From: Cryobacterium adonitolivorans
Lineage (GTDB): Bacteria > Actinomycetota > Actinomycetes > Actinomycetales > Microbacteriaceae
Length of the DNA: 47,032 nucleotides
Assembly (NCBI RefSeq): GCF_004402695.1
Contig: NZ_SOFL01000015.1
Span: 1 to 47,032 of the forward strand
Direction of reading: 5' to 3'
Made by a program: the position numbers and the translations under genes. Below the pieces are notes generated by a model. That model did no database searches and was not told the DNA's origin. It saw only the letters and a program-made list of their open reading frames with translations. Below, piece after piece: positions 1 through 7,778 of this stretch (position 1 is the stretch's first letter; each line of letters opens with the position of its first letter).

Positions 1-123
1 AACTGCTCTGCTGGGCTGCTCATACCTTGATAATCGCACCGACCACCGACACTCCAGCCCCAGCAAAACCAGGTGTGGAAGAGTTCCCTGACCGGCCCCT
101 TGTGGAGGACCGGCCGACCCGGA

Positions 124-414
124 TCAGGCCACGGCGATGAAGTGCTGCACGTCGGGGGACGGGCAATAGAACCTGTGCAGCAGCTCCTTCCATTTGGCGT
201 ATTCGGGGGAGCCCCTGAATCCCTGGGTGTGGTCCTCGAGTCTTTTCCAGTCGACCAGTAGCAGGAAGGACGACGGGTCCTCAATCGACCGGGAAAGGCT
301 GAGCCCACGGAATCCGGGTATCGATTCGATGAGTGGCCGCGCTGTTTGGAAAGCAGTCAGGAAGTCATCTTCGAGGCCGGGACGCACGGGCAGGATGGCG
401 TGTTCTCTGATCAC
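124..414 (-). CDS. Antibiotic biosynthesis monooxygenase (ABM) domain protein
   Basis: This 96-residue protein has the size and pattern of single-domain ABM/dimeric alpha-beta-barrel proteins: an N-terminal strand (REHAILPVRPG), a helix rich in F and A, a central strand with S/G (GFRGLSLSRS), the strand FLLLVDW and a terminal helix containing EYAKWKELLHRFY. Family members are small oxygenases or heme/quinol-binding enzymes acting as dimers in the cytoplasm; no substrate can be read from the sequence. It is divergent from the fructose-bisphosphatase gene, with about 55 bases between the two starts, so the promoters share that gap. The 123 bases before its stop hold no gene that I can see. Confidence 0.75.
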   Translation of the reverse strand: MIREHAILPVRPGLEDDFLTAFQTARPLIESIPGFRGLSLSRSIEDPSSFLLLVDWKRLEDHTQGFRGSPEYAKWKELLHRFYCPSPDVQHFIAVA

Positions 415-454
415 CCGTCGACACTATCCCGGCTGGAGGGCCCGGCTCGGCGGG

Positions 455-460
455 TACCAT
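455..460 (+). promoter_or_regulatory. Putative -10 element of a leaderless fructose-bisphosphatase transcript
   Basis: TACCAT ends 8 bases before the ATG at 469, and no Shine-Dalgarno sequence precedes that ATG. This fits a leaderless mRNA as is common in actinobacteria. No convincing -35 is visible, so this is an inference. Confidence 0.35.
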
Positions 461-468
461 CGACTCCC

Positions 469-1392
469 ATGAGCAGCAACACGACGGCCGACGCCGCCAT
501 ACCGAGCACAGGCCCGAGGTCGGGCACCATCACCAGCATCGTTCTCGGTGGCGAGCACTATTCAGCCGAGCTCGTCGATGCGGTGCGCGCGGCGACAGTC
601 GCGGCGGCGCTGGCAGCCGGCGGCTGGTTCGGCCGCGGCGACAAGAACGCGGCGGACGCCGCTGCGGTCGCCGCAATGAGGGGTGAACTGTTGCCGGCGC
701 CGTTCGCCGGGTACGTGGTGATCGGCGAGGGCGAGAAGGACGAAGCCCCGATGCTGGCCAACGGAGAGGAGCTCGGCTCCGGGCAGGGACCGGCCTGCGA
801 TATCGCCGTTGACCCGCTCGACGGCACACGGCTCGTGCAGGAAGGCCTGCCCGGATCGGTGTGCGTCATCGCACTCGCCCCGCGCGGCACCCTCTTTGAT
901 CCCCGGGACGTCTTCTACATGGACAAGCTCATTTCCTCGGCACCTGCCCGCGGTGTTCTCAATCTCCGCGCCACCCCGAGCGAGAACGTGCGCCGGCTGG
1001 CTGAGGTGCTCGGGAAGCCGGTGACCGAGATCACCGTGGCCGTGCTCGACAAGCCGCGGCACGCGAGCCTGGTGGCCGAACTGCTCGGGTTCGGCGCGCA
1101 GGTCGTGCTTGCGGGGGAGGGCGACGTGTCCGCCGCGATCGACGCAGCCACACCCGGCGGGCGTATCGACCTGGCCATGGGAATCGGCGGCACACCAGAG
1201 GGTGTGCTCACCGCCTGCGCAATTCGGGCGCTCGGTGGATTCATGGAGGGCAGGCTCGCTCCCCAAAGCGATGATCAACTCGCCCTGGCCGTGGCCGCCG
1301 GGCACGACCTCGACAGGGTGTTGACACTCGACGACCTCGTGGCCAGCGACAGGGTGCTGTTCGCCTCGACGCCAGTAACCGCTCGGTCGTAG
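469..1392 (+). CDS. glpX: Class II fructose-1,6-bisphosphatase (GlpX type), C-terminally short
   Basis: It would hydrolyse fructose 1,6-bisphosphate to fructose 6-phosphate in gluconeogenesis. Family signatures are clear: GRGDKNAAD (metal-binding D58), GEGEKDEAPML (E87/E89), DPLDGTR (D115, D118) and GIGGTPEGVLTACA. The ATG at 469 is preferred over the upstream in-frame ATG at 346 because the family N-terminus begins near here and a -10-like TACCAT lies just upstream. The product is 307 residues and stops right after the FASTPVT segment. E. coli GlpX (336 residues) continues for about 50 more residues beyond this point, including the conserved GDLLEG and substrate-binding region, and those are absent in all three frames. 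The gene may therefore be inactive; a full copy may exist elsewhere. Confidence 0.85.
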   Translation: MSSNTTADAAIPSTGPRSGTITSIVLGGEHYSAELVDAVRAATVAAALAAGGWFGRGDKNAADAAAVAAMRGELLPAPFAGYVVIGEGEKDEAPMLANGEELGSGQGPACDIAVDPLDGTRLVQEGLPGSVCVIALAPRGTLFDPRDVFYMDKLISSAPARGVLNLRATPSENVRRLAEVLGKPVTEITVAVLDKPRHASLVAELLGFGAQVVLAGEGDVSAAIDAATPGGRIDLAMGIGGTPEGVLTACAIRALGGFMEGRLAPQSDDQLALAVAAGHDLDRVLTLDDLVASDRVLFASTPVTARS

Positions 1393-1413
1393 CGCAACGC
1401 CGTAGCGCGACGC
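1388..1413. repeat. Two tandem 13-bp repeats across the fructose-bisphosphatase stop codon
   Basis: CGTAGCGCAACGC is followed directly by CGTAGCGCGACGC (one mismatch), then by a partial third copy CGTAG. The first copy contains the TAG stop codon of the fructose-bisphosphatase gene. The repeat sits where the 3' ends of two convergent genes both appear to be lost. Confidence 0.7.
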
Positions 1414-1573
1414 CGTAGAACCAGACCGGCACGGCAGCGCGACGGGACGGCCACGCCGCGAGTGCGCCGTAGACCCCGGGCAGACCGAACCCCAGACCGA
1501 CCAGGACGCTGAGCCCGCCGGCCACCCGGAGTCTGTTCCTGAGTGCTTTCTGTTCGAATGCGGAGTCAGCCAT
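1389..1573 (-). pseudogene. 3'-truncated remnant of a small membrane protein gene
   Basis: From the ATG at 1573 the minus strand reads a plausible N-terminus: a basic start, then a strongly hydrophobic stretch with repeated G and L (about residues 17-41) followed by VPVWFYG. After roughly 60 residues the frame turns into arginine-rich sequence that is antisense to the fructose-bisphosphatase gene, which is not protein-like. I read this as the 5' part of a convergent membrane-protein gene whose 3' part was lost, probably in the same event that shortened its neighbour. The family is not recognised, and a chance open frame cannot be excluded. Confidence 0.35.
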
Positions 1574-1656
1574 CAGGGCCTCCCGATATGCCGTCCAGTG
1601 TGTCTCTGAACGAGAGTCGCGCCACTTTCGGCCGGTGTCAACGGCCGGTTAACGAC

Positions 1657-1685
1657 AAAACCCCCGGGGTTTCCGGGGGCTTTTT
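1657..1685 (-). terminator. Intrinsic terminator of the tRNA-Val(CAC) gene, bidirectional
   Basis: A 7-bp GC stem (CCCCCGG / CCGGGGG) around GGTTT has A4 on one side and T5 on the other, so it can work on both strands. On the minus strand it lies immediately after the tRNA-Val(CAC) gene. Confidence 0.8.
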
Positions 1686-1688
1686 CGG

Positions 1689-1761
1689 TGGGCGATGCGG
1701 GACTCGAACCCACGACCTCTTCCGTGTGAAGGAAGCGCGCTACCAACTGCGCCAATCGCCC
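1689..1761 (-). tRNA. tRNA-Val (anticodon CAC)
   Basis: The reverse strand folds as a full cloverleaf: acceptor GGGCGAT/ATCGCCC, D arm with GGTAGC, anticodon stem CTTCC/GGAAG with loop TTCACAC (anticodon CAC) and T loop TTCGAGT. The discriminator is A and CCA is not encoded. It is divergent from the first tRNA-Gly gene and reads GTG codons, complementing the two GAC-anticodon genes nearby. Confidence 0.95.
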
Positions 1762-1797
1762 GAACCACACTCGAAAACCTCTCGACTGCGACATTTG

Positions 1798-1803
1798 ATA
1801 CTA
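1798..1803 (-). promoter_or_regulatory. Putative -10 element for tRNA-Val(CAC)
   Basis: The minus strand reads TAGTAT about 37 bases upstream of the mature tRNA 5' end, which would leave a short leader. No good -35 is visible. Confidence 0.35.
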
Positions 1804-1861
1804 GACCAGACCGGGGTCTGAACGCACATCGAGACGCCGCGACACGCTGCAATCGCTCGGT

Positions 1862-1891
1862 TTGAATATGCATCGCACTATCGGCTAGAGT
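1862..1891 (+). promoter_or_regulatory. Promoter of the first tRNA Gly-Cys-Val cluster
   Basis: TTGAAT (1862-1867) and TAGAGT (1886-1891) are separated by 18 bases, about 30 bases before the mature tRNA-Gly. The -10 and the following leader are repeated almost exactly before the second cluster (TAGAGT at 2956), but the -35 is not. Confidence 0.55.
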
Positions 1892-1920
1892 CTTCAAAGC
1901 ACGCAGAAATGCAGGCAGTT

Positions 1921-1992
1921 GCGGATGTGGCGCAGTGGTAGCGCATCACCTTGCCAAGGTGAGGGTCGCGAGTTCGAATCTCGTCATCCGCT
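1921..1992 (+). tRNA. tRNA-Gly (anticodon GCC), copy 1
   Basis: The acceptor GCGGATG/CATCCGC, anticodon stem TCACC/GGTGA with loop TTGCCAA (anticodon GCC) and T arm GCGAG-TTCGAAT-CTCGT form a complete cloverleaf. CCA is not encoded. It is first in a Gly-Cys-Val cluster and is identical to the copy at 2991. Confidence 0.95.
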
Positions 1993-1999
1993 CGAATTG

Positions 2000-2019
2000 A
2001 ATCGGCCGAACGGCCGATT
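2000..2019 (+). other. Conserved hairpin between tRNA-Gly and tRNA-Cys
   Basis: AATCGGCC-GAAC-GGCCGATT is a perfect 8-bp stem with a 4-base loop, followed by a pyrimidine-rich CTCTTT. The same stem with loop GAGA is present after the second tRNA-Gly (3070-3089). It could be a weak terminator/attenuator or a processing signal. Confidence 0.5.
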
Positions 2020-2052
2020 CTCTTTGGTATAAATACGGCGATAAACAAGCAC

Positions 2053-2126
2053 GGTGGATTGGCCGAGAGGCGAGGCAGCGGCCTGCAAAGCCGTATACAC
2101 GGGTTCGAATCCCGTATCCACCTCCA
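2053..2126 (+). tRNA. tRNA-Cys (anticodon GCA), copy 1
   Basis: The acceptor GGTGGAT/ATCCACC, anticodon loop CTGCAAA (anticodon GCA) and T loop TTCGAAT are clear. The mature body ends at 2123 with discriminator T, and CCA is encoded (2124-2126), unlike the flanking Gly and Val genes. It differs from the second copy at two positions in the D/anticodon region. Confidence 0.95.
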
Positions 2127-2160
2127 GCCTGAGAAGTTTTTGACTCGCTTCGCAGGATCT

Positions 2161-2232
2161 GGGCGATTGGCGCAGCGGTAGCGCGCTTCCCTGACACGGA
2201 AGAGGTCACTGGTTCGATCCCAGTATCGCCCA
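2161..2232 (+). tRNA. tRNA-Val (anticodon GAC), copy 1
   Basis: The acceptor GGGCGAT/ATCGCCC, anticodon stem CTTCC/GGAAG with loop CTGACAC (anticodon GAC) and T loop TTCGATC form a full cloverleaf. It closes the first cluster and is followed directly by an intrinsic terminator. It is identical to the copy at 3219. Confidence 0.95.
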
Positions 2233-2240
2233 CAGGAACA

Positions 2241-2265
2241 AACCCCCGGTAACCCCGGGGGTTTT
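2241..2265 (+). terminator. Intrinsic terminator after tRNA cluster 1
   Basis: AACCCCCGG / CCGGGGGTT forms a perfect 9-bp stem with a 5-base loop and continues into TTTT, 9 bases after the tRNA-Val gene. Confidence 0.85.
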
Positions 2266-2277
2266 GTCGTTTCCTGC

Positions 2278-2306
2278 TTGAATGATCGGCCGGCTGGGAC
2301 TAACTT
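2278..2306 (+). promoter_or_regulatory. Promoter of the DUF4383 gene
   Basis: TTGAAT (2278-2283) and TAACTT (2301-2306) are separated by exactly 17 bases, just past the tRNA terminator. The predicted 5' untranslated region is about 105 bases. Confidence 0.5.
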
Positions 2307-2418
2307 GTGTTGCACATGGGAACCGTCCGAACGCCGGAGCCGGTTCGGCGCCACCGAAAGTGGCTCGTCGGCAATGGTGTGCTCGGCCTCACTCATCGAG
2401 GAAAGTGGAGGACACGGC

Positions 2419-2889
2419 ATGTCAACATCATCGGGCAAAACCACTACTACGACCATGACCGCAACGAACGTACAACGAGCATCACTGGGTGTCGGTATCG
2501 TCTTCGTTCTCGTGGGAATTCTGGGGTTCGTCCCTGGGATCACCACGAACCTCGACCAGATGCTCTTCGCTGGTCACGAGTCGGAAGCCTTGCTCCTGGG
2601 CCTCTTCCAAGTCTCGATCCTGCACAACCTGGTACACCTGTTGTACGGCGTCGCCGGGATCGCCCTGGCACGTAAGGCGAGCACTGCCCGCAATTACCTG
2701 ATCTGGGGTGGAGTCATCTATCTCGTCCTATGGCTCTACGGCCTCTTCATCGATTTGGACGCTCCGATCAACTTCGTGCCGCTCAACGTCGCCGATAACT
2801 GGCTGCACTTGGGGCTCGGTATCGGCATGATCCTGCTCGGCGTCGTATTAGGGGGCCGCCGCACAAACGCCACGTCGAACAACATGTGA
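2419..2889 (+). CDS. DUF4383 family four-helix membrane protein
   Basis: The 156-residue product has a Ser/Thr-rich N-terminus and four hydrophobic segments at about residues 22-42, 65-85, 92-110 and 128-148. HNLVHLLYGVAG and the NWLHLGLG motif near the end are typical of DUF4383 proteins, whose function is unknown. The ATG at 2419 is preferred over upstream in-frame starts because GGAGG lies a few bases before it and the upstream reading is not protein-like. The gene is isolated between two copies of the same tRNA cluster and has its own promoter, so it is probably a monocistron that was caught up in the cluster duplication. Confidence 0.8.
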   Translation: MSTSSGKTTTTTMTATNVQRASLGVGIVFVLVGILGFVPGITTNLDQMLFAGHESEALLLGLFQVSILHNLVHLLYGVAGIALARKASTARNYLIWGGVIYLVLWLYGLFIDLDAPINFVPLNVADNWLHLGLGIGMILLGVVLGGRRTNATSNNM

Positions 2890-2906
2890 TCTGTCGTGAC
2901 AGGCCC

Positions 2907-2944
2907 AGGGCGCCGGATTAGCACGTCATGTGCGCTGGCGCCCT
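2907..2944 (+). other. Hairpin after the DUF4383 gene
   Basis: AGGGCGCC (2907-2914) pairs perfectly with GGCGCCCT (2937-2944), with a further partial inner stem. There is no T run, so it is at best a non-canonical terminator for the DUF4383 mRNA. Confidence 0.4.
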
Positions 2945-2990
2945 TCGGGATGCGGTAGAGTCTTCCAAGCACGCAGAAATGCGAGCAGTT

Positions 2991-3062
2991 GCGGATGTGG
3001 CGCAGTGGTAGCGCATCACCTTGCCAAGGTGAGGGTCGCGAGTTCGAATCTCGTCATCCGCT
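2991..3062 (+). tRNA. tRNA-Gly (anticodon GCC), copy 2
   Basis: Identical over its full length to the gene at 1921, with anticodon loop TTGCCAA. The 5' leader from TAGAGT (2956) to the mature end is also nearly identical to copy 1, showing that the duplication includes the promoter -10 and leader. Confidence 0.95.
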
Positions 3063-3069
3063 CGAAGTG

Positions 3070-3089
3070 AATCGGCCGAGAGGCCGATT
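3070..3089 (+). other. Conserved hairpin between tRNA-Gly and tRNA-Cys, copy 2
   Basis: AATCGGCC-GAGA-GGCCGATT followed by TTCTTT. Stem conserved and loop changed relative to the 2000-2019 copy, which suggests selection for the structure. Confidence 0.5.
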
Positions 3090-3119
3090 TTCTTTGGGTG
3101 TACAGGTTTTAAAGAACAC

Positions 3120-3193
3120 GGTGGATTGGCCGAGAGGCGAGGCAACGGCCTGCAAAGCCGTCTACACGGGTTCGAATCCCGTATCCACCTCCA
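3120..3193 (+). tRNA. tRNA-Cys (anticodon GCA), copy 2
   Basis: Same fold and anticodon as the gene at 2053, with encoded CCA at 3191-3193. It differs from copy 1 by G to A in the D-arm region and A to C after the anticodon stem. Confidence 0.95.
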
Positions 3194-3218
3194 GCCCGCG
3201 AGCACCATCCGCGGCCCT

Positions 3219-3290
3219 GGGCGATTGGCGCAGCGGTAGCGCGCTTCCCTGACACGGAAGAGGTCACTGGTTCGATCCCAGTATCGCCCA
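3219..3290 (+). tRNA. tRNA-Val (anticodon GAC), copy 2
   Basis: Identical to the gene at 2161, with anticodon loop CTGACAC, and the last gene of the second Gly-Cys-Val cluster. Its terminator differs in sequence from that of cluster 1. Confidence 0.95.
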
Positions 3291-3299
3291 CAGACAAAT

Positions 3300-3326
3300 C
3301 CCCGGTTCTCGAACCGGGGTTTTTTT
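3300..3326 (+). terminator. Intrinsic terminator after tRNA cluster 2
   Basis: CCCCGGTT-CTCG-AACCGGGG is a perfect stem followed by seven T, 10 bases after tRNA-Val. It isolates the tRNA cluster from thrS. Confidence 0.9.
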
Positions 3327-3454
3327 GTGATCGCTCACGAGGCCGACGATTCCTGCTCAGCCCTGGACTCGAACGACCCGCGACCCGAGCCCGCATCCCC
3401 GCCTGCTCGACTCCACTAAAGTTGTCGGGTACGCAAACACAGGGAGAAATACAC

Positions 3455-5476
3455 GTGGCTGACGGCTTTGAGCTATTCACCGACCGATCCGTTGTCGCAA
3501 TGCGCGTCAACGGCGAGCTCAAGGACCTCGCGACTCCGGTAACCGAGACGGATGACGTCACCCCGGTGACCGTCGACTCGCCCGACGGCCTCAACATCCT
3601 GCGCCACTCCGCCGCCCACGTGCTCGCTCAGGCTGTGCAGACCGTGAACCCCGCGGCGCGCCTGGGCATCGGCCCGCCCGTCACGGACGGTTTCTACTAC
3701 GACTTCGACGTGGCCGAACCTTTCACGCCCGAAGACATCAAGTCGCTCGAGAAGGCCATGGACCGCATCATCCGCCAGGGCCAGCGTTTCGTGCGCCGCG
3801 TCGTGACCGACGACGAGGCGCGCGCCGAACTCGCCGCTGAGCCGTACAAGCTCGAGCTGATCGGCATCAAAGGCGGGGCAGCCGAGACCGCCGACAACGA
3901 GTCCGTCGAGGTCGGCGGCACCGAGCTGACCATCTACGACAACGTTGACCCCAAGACCGGCGAGACCGTGTGGAAGGACCTCTGTCGCGGTCCGCACCTG
4001 CCCAACACCCGCATGATCGGCAACGGCTACTCGCTCACCCGCCTGGCCGCCGCCTACTGGCGCGGCTCGGAGAAGAACCCGCAGCTGCAGCGCATCTACG
4101 GCACCGCCTGGCCCTCCAAGGACGAACTGCGCGCCTACCAGGCCCGCCAGGAGGAGGCCGCCAAGCGCGACCACCGCAAGCTTGGCGCTGAGCTGGACCT
4201 GTTCAGCTTCCCCGAGGAGATCGGCTCCGGCCTGGCGGTCTTCCACCCCAAGGGCGGCATCATCCGCCAGGAGATGGAAAACTACTCCCGCAAGCGCCAC
4301 ACCGAAGCCGGCTACGACTTCGTCTACTCACCGCACATCACCAAGTCCAACCTGTTCGAGACCTCCGGGCACCTGGACTGGTATGCCGACGGCATGTTCC
4401 CGCCGATGAAGCTCGACGCCGAGATCGACGCCGACGGCCACGTGACCCGCCAGGGCGTCGACTACTACCTCAAGCCGATGAACTGCCCGTTCCACAACCT
4501 GATCTTCCGCGCCAGCGGCCGCAGCTACCGCGACCTGCCCATGCGCCTATTCGAGTTCGGCACCGTCTACCGCTACGAGAAGTCCGGCGTGGTGCACGGC
4601 CTCACCCGGGTGCGCGGCATGACCCAGGACGACGCCCACATCTACACCACCCGCGAGGGCATGAAAGAGGAGCTCACCCGCACCCTCAACTTCGTGCTTC
4701 AGCTGCTGGCGGACTACGGGCTCGACGACTACTACCTCGAACTCTCGACCAAGGATCCGGTCAAGTTCGTCGGCAGTGACGACGCGTGGGACGAAGCGAC
4801 CCAGACCCTCGCCGAGGTCGCCGCGGCGTCCGGTCTCGAACTGGTCGCCGACCCGGGCGGAGCCGCGTTCTACGGCCCGAAGATCTCGGTGCAGGCTCGT
4901 GACGCCATCGGCCGGACCTGGCAGATGTCCACCATCCAGCTGGACTTCAACCTGCCTGAGCGCTTCGAACTCGAGTACACCGCGCCGGACGGTTCGCGCC
5001 AGCGACCGGTGATGATCCACCGTGCCCTGTTCGGTTCCATCGAGCGGTTCTTCGCCGTGCTCACCGAGCACTACGCCGGTGCCTTCCCGGTCTGGTTGTC
5101 ACCGGTGCAGGTGGTCGGCATCCCGATCTCCGAGCAGTACGGCCCGTTCCTCGACGACGTGATCGCCCAGCTCCGCGCCCACGGCGTGCGTGCCGAGGTC
5201 GACCACGCCGACGACCGCATGCAGAAGAAGATCCGCAACCACACCAAGGCCAAGGTCCCCTTCCAGCTCATCGTCGGCGACGAGGACCAGGCCAATGGCG
5301 CGGTCAGCTTCCGCTTCCGCGATGGCACCCAGGAAAACGGTGTTCCCGTCGCCGACGCCATCCGGCGCATCGTCGCCTCGATCGAAACCCGCGCGCAGGT
5401 TCACGGCACAGCTGACTTCATCGAGGGCGGCACTGCCGGAGCCCCGGTCGCTGCGGCCGGCGCGGACCAGGCCTGA
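3455..5476 (+). CDS. thrS: Threonyl-tRNA synthetase
   Basis: It charges tRNA-Thr in the cytoplasm. The 673-residue protein has the full family layout: an N-terminal TGS domain, the editing domain with HSAAHVLAQ and LCRGPH (the HxxxH and CxxxH zinc-type motifs), the class II catalytic core with [11 protein letters not shown] (zinc-binding Cys) and motif 2 [11 protein letters not shown], and a C-terminal anticodon-binding domain with VQVVGIPIS. The GTG at 3455 follows AGGGAG and matches the usual start; a TTG further upstream is unlikely. A -10-like TAAAGT lies at 3417-3422. The next gene starts 2 bases after the stop, so the two are co-transcribed. Confidence 0.97.
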   Translation: MADGFELFTDRSVVAMRVNGELKDLATPVTETDDVTPVTVDSPDGLNILRHSAAHVLAQAVQTVNPAARLGIGPPVTDGFYYDFDVAEPFTPEDIKSLEKAMDRIIRQGQRFVRRVVTDDEARAELAAEPYKLELIGIKGGAAETADNESVEVGGTELTIYDNVDPKTGETVWKDLCRGPHLPNTRMIGNGYSLTRLAAAYWRGSEKNPQLQRIYGTAWPSKDELRAYQARQEEAAKRDHRKLGAELDLFSFPEEIGSGLAVFHPKGGIIRQEMENYSRKRHTEAGYDFVYSPHITKSNLFETSGHLDWYADGMFPPMKLDAEIDADGHVTRQGVDYYLKPMNCPFHNLIFRASGRSYRDLPMRLFEFGTVYRYEKSGVVHGLTRVRGMTQDDAHIYTTREGMKEELTRTLNFVLQLLADYGLDDYYLELSTKDPVKFVGSDDAWDEATQTLAEVAAASGLELVADPGGAAFYGPKISVQARDAIGRTWQMSTIQLDFNLPERFELEYTAPDGSRQRPVMIHRALFGSIERFFAVLTEHYAGAFPVWLSPVQVVGIPISEQYGPFLDDVIAQLRAHGVRAEVDHADDRMQKKIRNHTKAKVPFQLIVGDEDQANGAVSFRFRDGTQENGVPVADAIRRIVASIETRAQVHGTADFIEGGTAGAPVAAAGADQA

Positions 5477-5478
5477 CG

Positions 5479-6114
5479 ATGACCGACGCCACTTCGGCAG
5501 ATCCAGAGAAAGACGCGCCGAGAGACACTCCCTGGGACCGGCTGTCCGGCAGCCCGCAAGATTTTGCCGAGGGAGTCCAGGTCGAGAACTCCGGCGACTT
5601 CGCCGCAGTACCGGATGCCTTCCAACGGCTGTGGACGCCGCACAGGATGGTCTACATTCAGGACGGTCAGCAGCCGCATCCCGACGATTGCCCGTTTTGC
5701 ATCGCACCGTCGATGGACGACGAGAAGGCTCTTATCGTGGCCCGCGGCAGGTACGCCTATGTGCTGCTGAACCTGTTCCCCTACAACAGCGGCCACCTGC
5801 TGGTGTGCCCATACCGGCATGTTGCGACGTATGACGAAGCCACCCCGGAGGAAGTCGCCGAGATCGGTAGCCTGACCCAGGTGGCCATGCGGGTGCTCAA
5901 GGCCACCTCGGGCTGCGACGGGTTCAACCTCGGGATGAACCAGGGCCGCATCGCGGGCGCCGGGATCGCCGAACACCTGCACCAGCACATCGTTCCGCGG
6001 TGGGCGTTGGACTCGAACTTCTTCCCGATCATCGCCGGCACCAAGGCGATCCCGAAACTTCTGGGCGAGGTGCGCCGAGAGGTCGCAGAGGGATGGCCCG
6101 TCTCCACCGCCTGA
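5479..6114 (+). CDS. HIT family hydrolase, probable Ap4A phosphorylase
   Basis: A 211-residue HIT-superfamily protein with the catalytic histidine triad HLHQHIVPRW (H166, H168, H170) and an upstream CPFC pair (residues 71-74). The M. tuberculosis counterpart downstream of thrS, Rv2613c, is an Ap4A phosphorylase, and length and context agree with that activity. Aminoacyl-tRNA synthetases make Ap4A as a side product, so coupling to thrS (2 bases apart) makes sense. The phosphatidylinositol-phosphate synthesis genes that follow Rv2613c in mycobacteria are not here; pdxS is next. Confidence 0.85.
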   Translation: MTDATSADPEKDAPRDTPWDRLSGSPQDFAEGVQVENSGDFAAVPDAFQRLWTPHRMVYIQDGQQPHPDDCPFCIAPSMDDEKALIVARGRYAYVLLNLFPYNSGHLLVCPYRHVATYDEATPEEVAEIGSLTQVAMRVLKATSGCDGFNLGMNQGRIAGAGIAEHLHQHIVPRWALDSNFFPIIAGTKAIPKLLGEVRREVAEGWPVSTA

Positions 6115-6208
6115 CTTCGCTCGCACGGCTCCCCGCACCACTCGTCTCCTGACCCAGATCTCATCACCCGTGCCCCTCGCCCCGAACAGCGGCACCAGAC
6201 GCAAGGAA

Positions 6209-6214
6209 TAGAAT
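6209..6214 (+). promoter_or_regulatory. Putative -10 of a leaderless pdxS transcript
   Basis: TAGAAT ends 7 bases before the pdxS ATG and there is no ribosome binding site, so transcription probably starts at or next to the start codon. Confidence 0.5.
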
Positions 6215-6221
6215 CGTAGCT

Positions 6222-7142
6222 ATGACTGACACCACTTCCACCGAGCAGGTCGACAGCGCCGCACAGTTCGGCTCGAGCCGCGTCAAGCGCGGACTCGCCG
6301 AGATGCTGAAGGGCGGCGTCATCATGGACGTCGTCAACGCCGAGCAGGCCCGCATCGCCGAAGACGCCGGCGCCGTCGCCGTCATGGCGCTCGAGCGCGT
6401 CCCGGCCGACATCCGCTCCCAGGGTGGCGTCGCCCGCATGAGCGACCCCGACCTGATCGACAGCATCCGCGCCGAGGTCTCCATCCCCGTGATGGCCAAG
6501 GCCCGCATCGGCCACTTCGTTGAAGCGCAGGTGCTGCAGGCCCTCGAGGTCGACTACATCGACGAGTCCGAGGTGCTCAGCCCGGCCGACTACGTCAACC
6601 ACATCGACAAGTGGAACTTCACGATCCCCTTCGTCTGCGGCGCGACGAACCTGGGTGAGGCGCTGCGTCGTATCACCGAGGGCGCCGCGATGATCCGCTC
6701 CAAGGGCGAGGCCGGCACCGGCGACGTCTCGGAGGCCACCAAGCACATCCGCACCATCAAGGGCGAGATCGCCCGGCTGTCCTCGCTCACCAAGGACGAG
6801 CTGTACGTGGCCGCCAAAGAACTTCAGGCGCCGTACGAGCTCGTTGCCGAGATCGCCGCGACCGGCAAGCTGCCCGTCGTGCTGTTCACCGCCGGCGGCG
6901 TGGCCACCCCGGCCGACGCGGCCATGATGATGCAGCTCGGCGCCGACGGCGTGTTTGTGGGCTCTGGCATCTTCAAGTCGGGCAACCCGCAGGAACGCGC
7001 CAACGCCATTGTCAAGGCCGTCGCCTTCTACGACGACGCCAAGATCATCGCGGATGTATCGCGCGGCCTCGGCGAAGCGATGGTCGGCATCAACGTGTCC
7101 GACCTCGCCGCCCCGCACCGTCTCTCAGAGCGCGGTTGGTAA
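6222..7142 (+). CDS. pdxS: Pyridoxal 5'-phosphate synthase subunit PdxS
   Basis: PdxS condenses ribose 5-phosphate, glyceraldehyde 3-phosphate and ammonia to pyridoxal phosphate, forming a dodecamer that binds PdxT. The 306-residue sequence contains [13 protein letters not shown], the Schiff-base lysine in MAKARIGH (K93), the second catalytic lysine in [10 protein letters not shown] (K161) and the phosphate-binding [10 protein letters not shown]. The next gene, pdxT, supplies ammonia and begins 10 bases after the stop. The ATG at 6222 follows a -10 element directly, so translation is probably leaderless. Confidence 0.97.
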   Translation: MTDTTSTEQVDSAAQFGSSRVKRGLAEMLKGGVIMDVVNAEQARIAEDAGAVAVMALERVPADIRSQGGVARMSDPDLIDSIRAEVSIPVMAKARIGHFVEAQVLQALEVDYIDESEVLSPADYVNHIDKWNFTIPFVCGATNLGEALRRITEGAAMIRSKGEAGTGDVSEATKHIRTIKGEIARLSSLTKDELYVAAKELQAPYELVAEIAATGKLPVVLFTAGGVATPADAAMMMQLGADGVFVGSGIFKSGNPQERANAIVKAVAFYDDAKIIADVSRGLGEAMVGINVSDLAAPHRLSERGW

Positions 7143-7152
7143 CACCCGCTTC

Positions 7153-7746
7153 ATGAGCGTTGGAGTACTCGCCCTTCAGGGCGACTTTCGCGAGCACGCC
7201 GACGTACTGCGCTCACTCGGCAGTGAGGTCACCCTCGTGCGCCGCCCGGAGGAACTGGCCAGTGTCACCGGCTTGGTGATCCCGGGCGGCGAGTCGAGCG
7301 TGATGGACAAGCTGACCCGCATGTTCGGCCTGGCCGAACCCCTGCGGGCAGCTGTCGAACGCGGGATGCCGGTCTACGGGACCTGTGCCGGCCTGATCAT
7401 GCTCGCCGACACCGTGCTCGATGCCATCCGCGGGCAGCAGAGCATCGGCGGCCTCGACATCAGCGTGCGCCGCAATGCCTTCGGCTCCCAGACGGCCTCG
7501 TTCGAGACCGATCTGGAGGTGCCGGCGCTTGGCGAGGCTCCCGTGCACGCCGTCTTCATCCGCGCCCCTGTGGTCGAGAGCGTTGGTCCGATGGCCACAG
7601 CCCTCGCCACAATCGCCGACGGCCGGTGCGTGGCCGTCGAACAGGGTAACCTGCTCGGCACGTCGTTCCACCCGGAAATCACGGGGGAGTACCGCTTCCA
7701 CGAGTACTTCCTGCAGAAGGTGCGCTCGGCAGCCTTCCGCGGCTAG
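7153..7746 (+). CDS. pdxT: Pyridoxal 5'-phosphate synthase glutaminase subunit PdxT
   Basis: This class I amidotransferase releases ammonia from glutamine and channels it to PdxS. The triad is visible: C78 in YGTCAGLI, and H173 with E175 in FHPEITGE. It also has the oxyanion motif PGGESS. The length of 197 residues is normal. The ATG at 7153 is chosen because the protein starts there with the family motif VGVLALQGDFREH; longer in-frame readings overlap pdxS. Confidence 0.96.
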   Translation: MSVGVLALQGDFREHADVLRSLGSEVTLVRRPEELASVTGLVIPGGESSVMDKLTRMFGLAEPLRAAVERGMPVYGTCAGLIMLADTVLDAIRGQQSIGGLDISVRRNAFGSQTASFETDLEVPALGEAPVHAVFIRAPVVESVGPMATALATIADGRCVAVEQGNLLGTSFHPEITGEYRFHEYFLQKVRSAAFRG

Positions 7747-7778
7747 GCCGATCTGCCTCTCCTGCGTCAGACTGGGCG

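Noticed and set aside
1886..3290. tRNA repeats as att sites of an integrated element
   Set aside because: Whole tRNA clusters with leaders are repeated, only a DUF4383 gene lies between, and there is no integrase, so tandem duplication is simpler.
3327..3454. T-box or other tRNA-sensing leader before thrS
   Set aside because: The gap after the tRNA terminator is only 128 bases, with no T-box-like sequence or antiterminator pair.
5781..7118. 445-codon minus-strand open frame
   Set aside because: Antisense to the HIT gene and pdxS; no motif or ribosome binding site.
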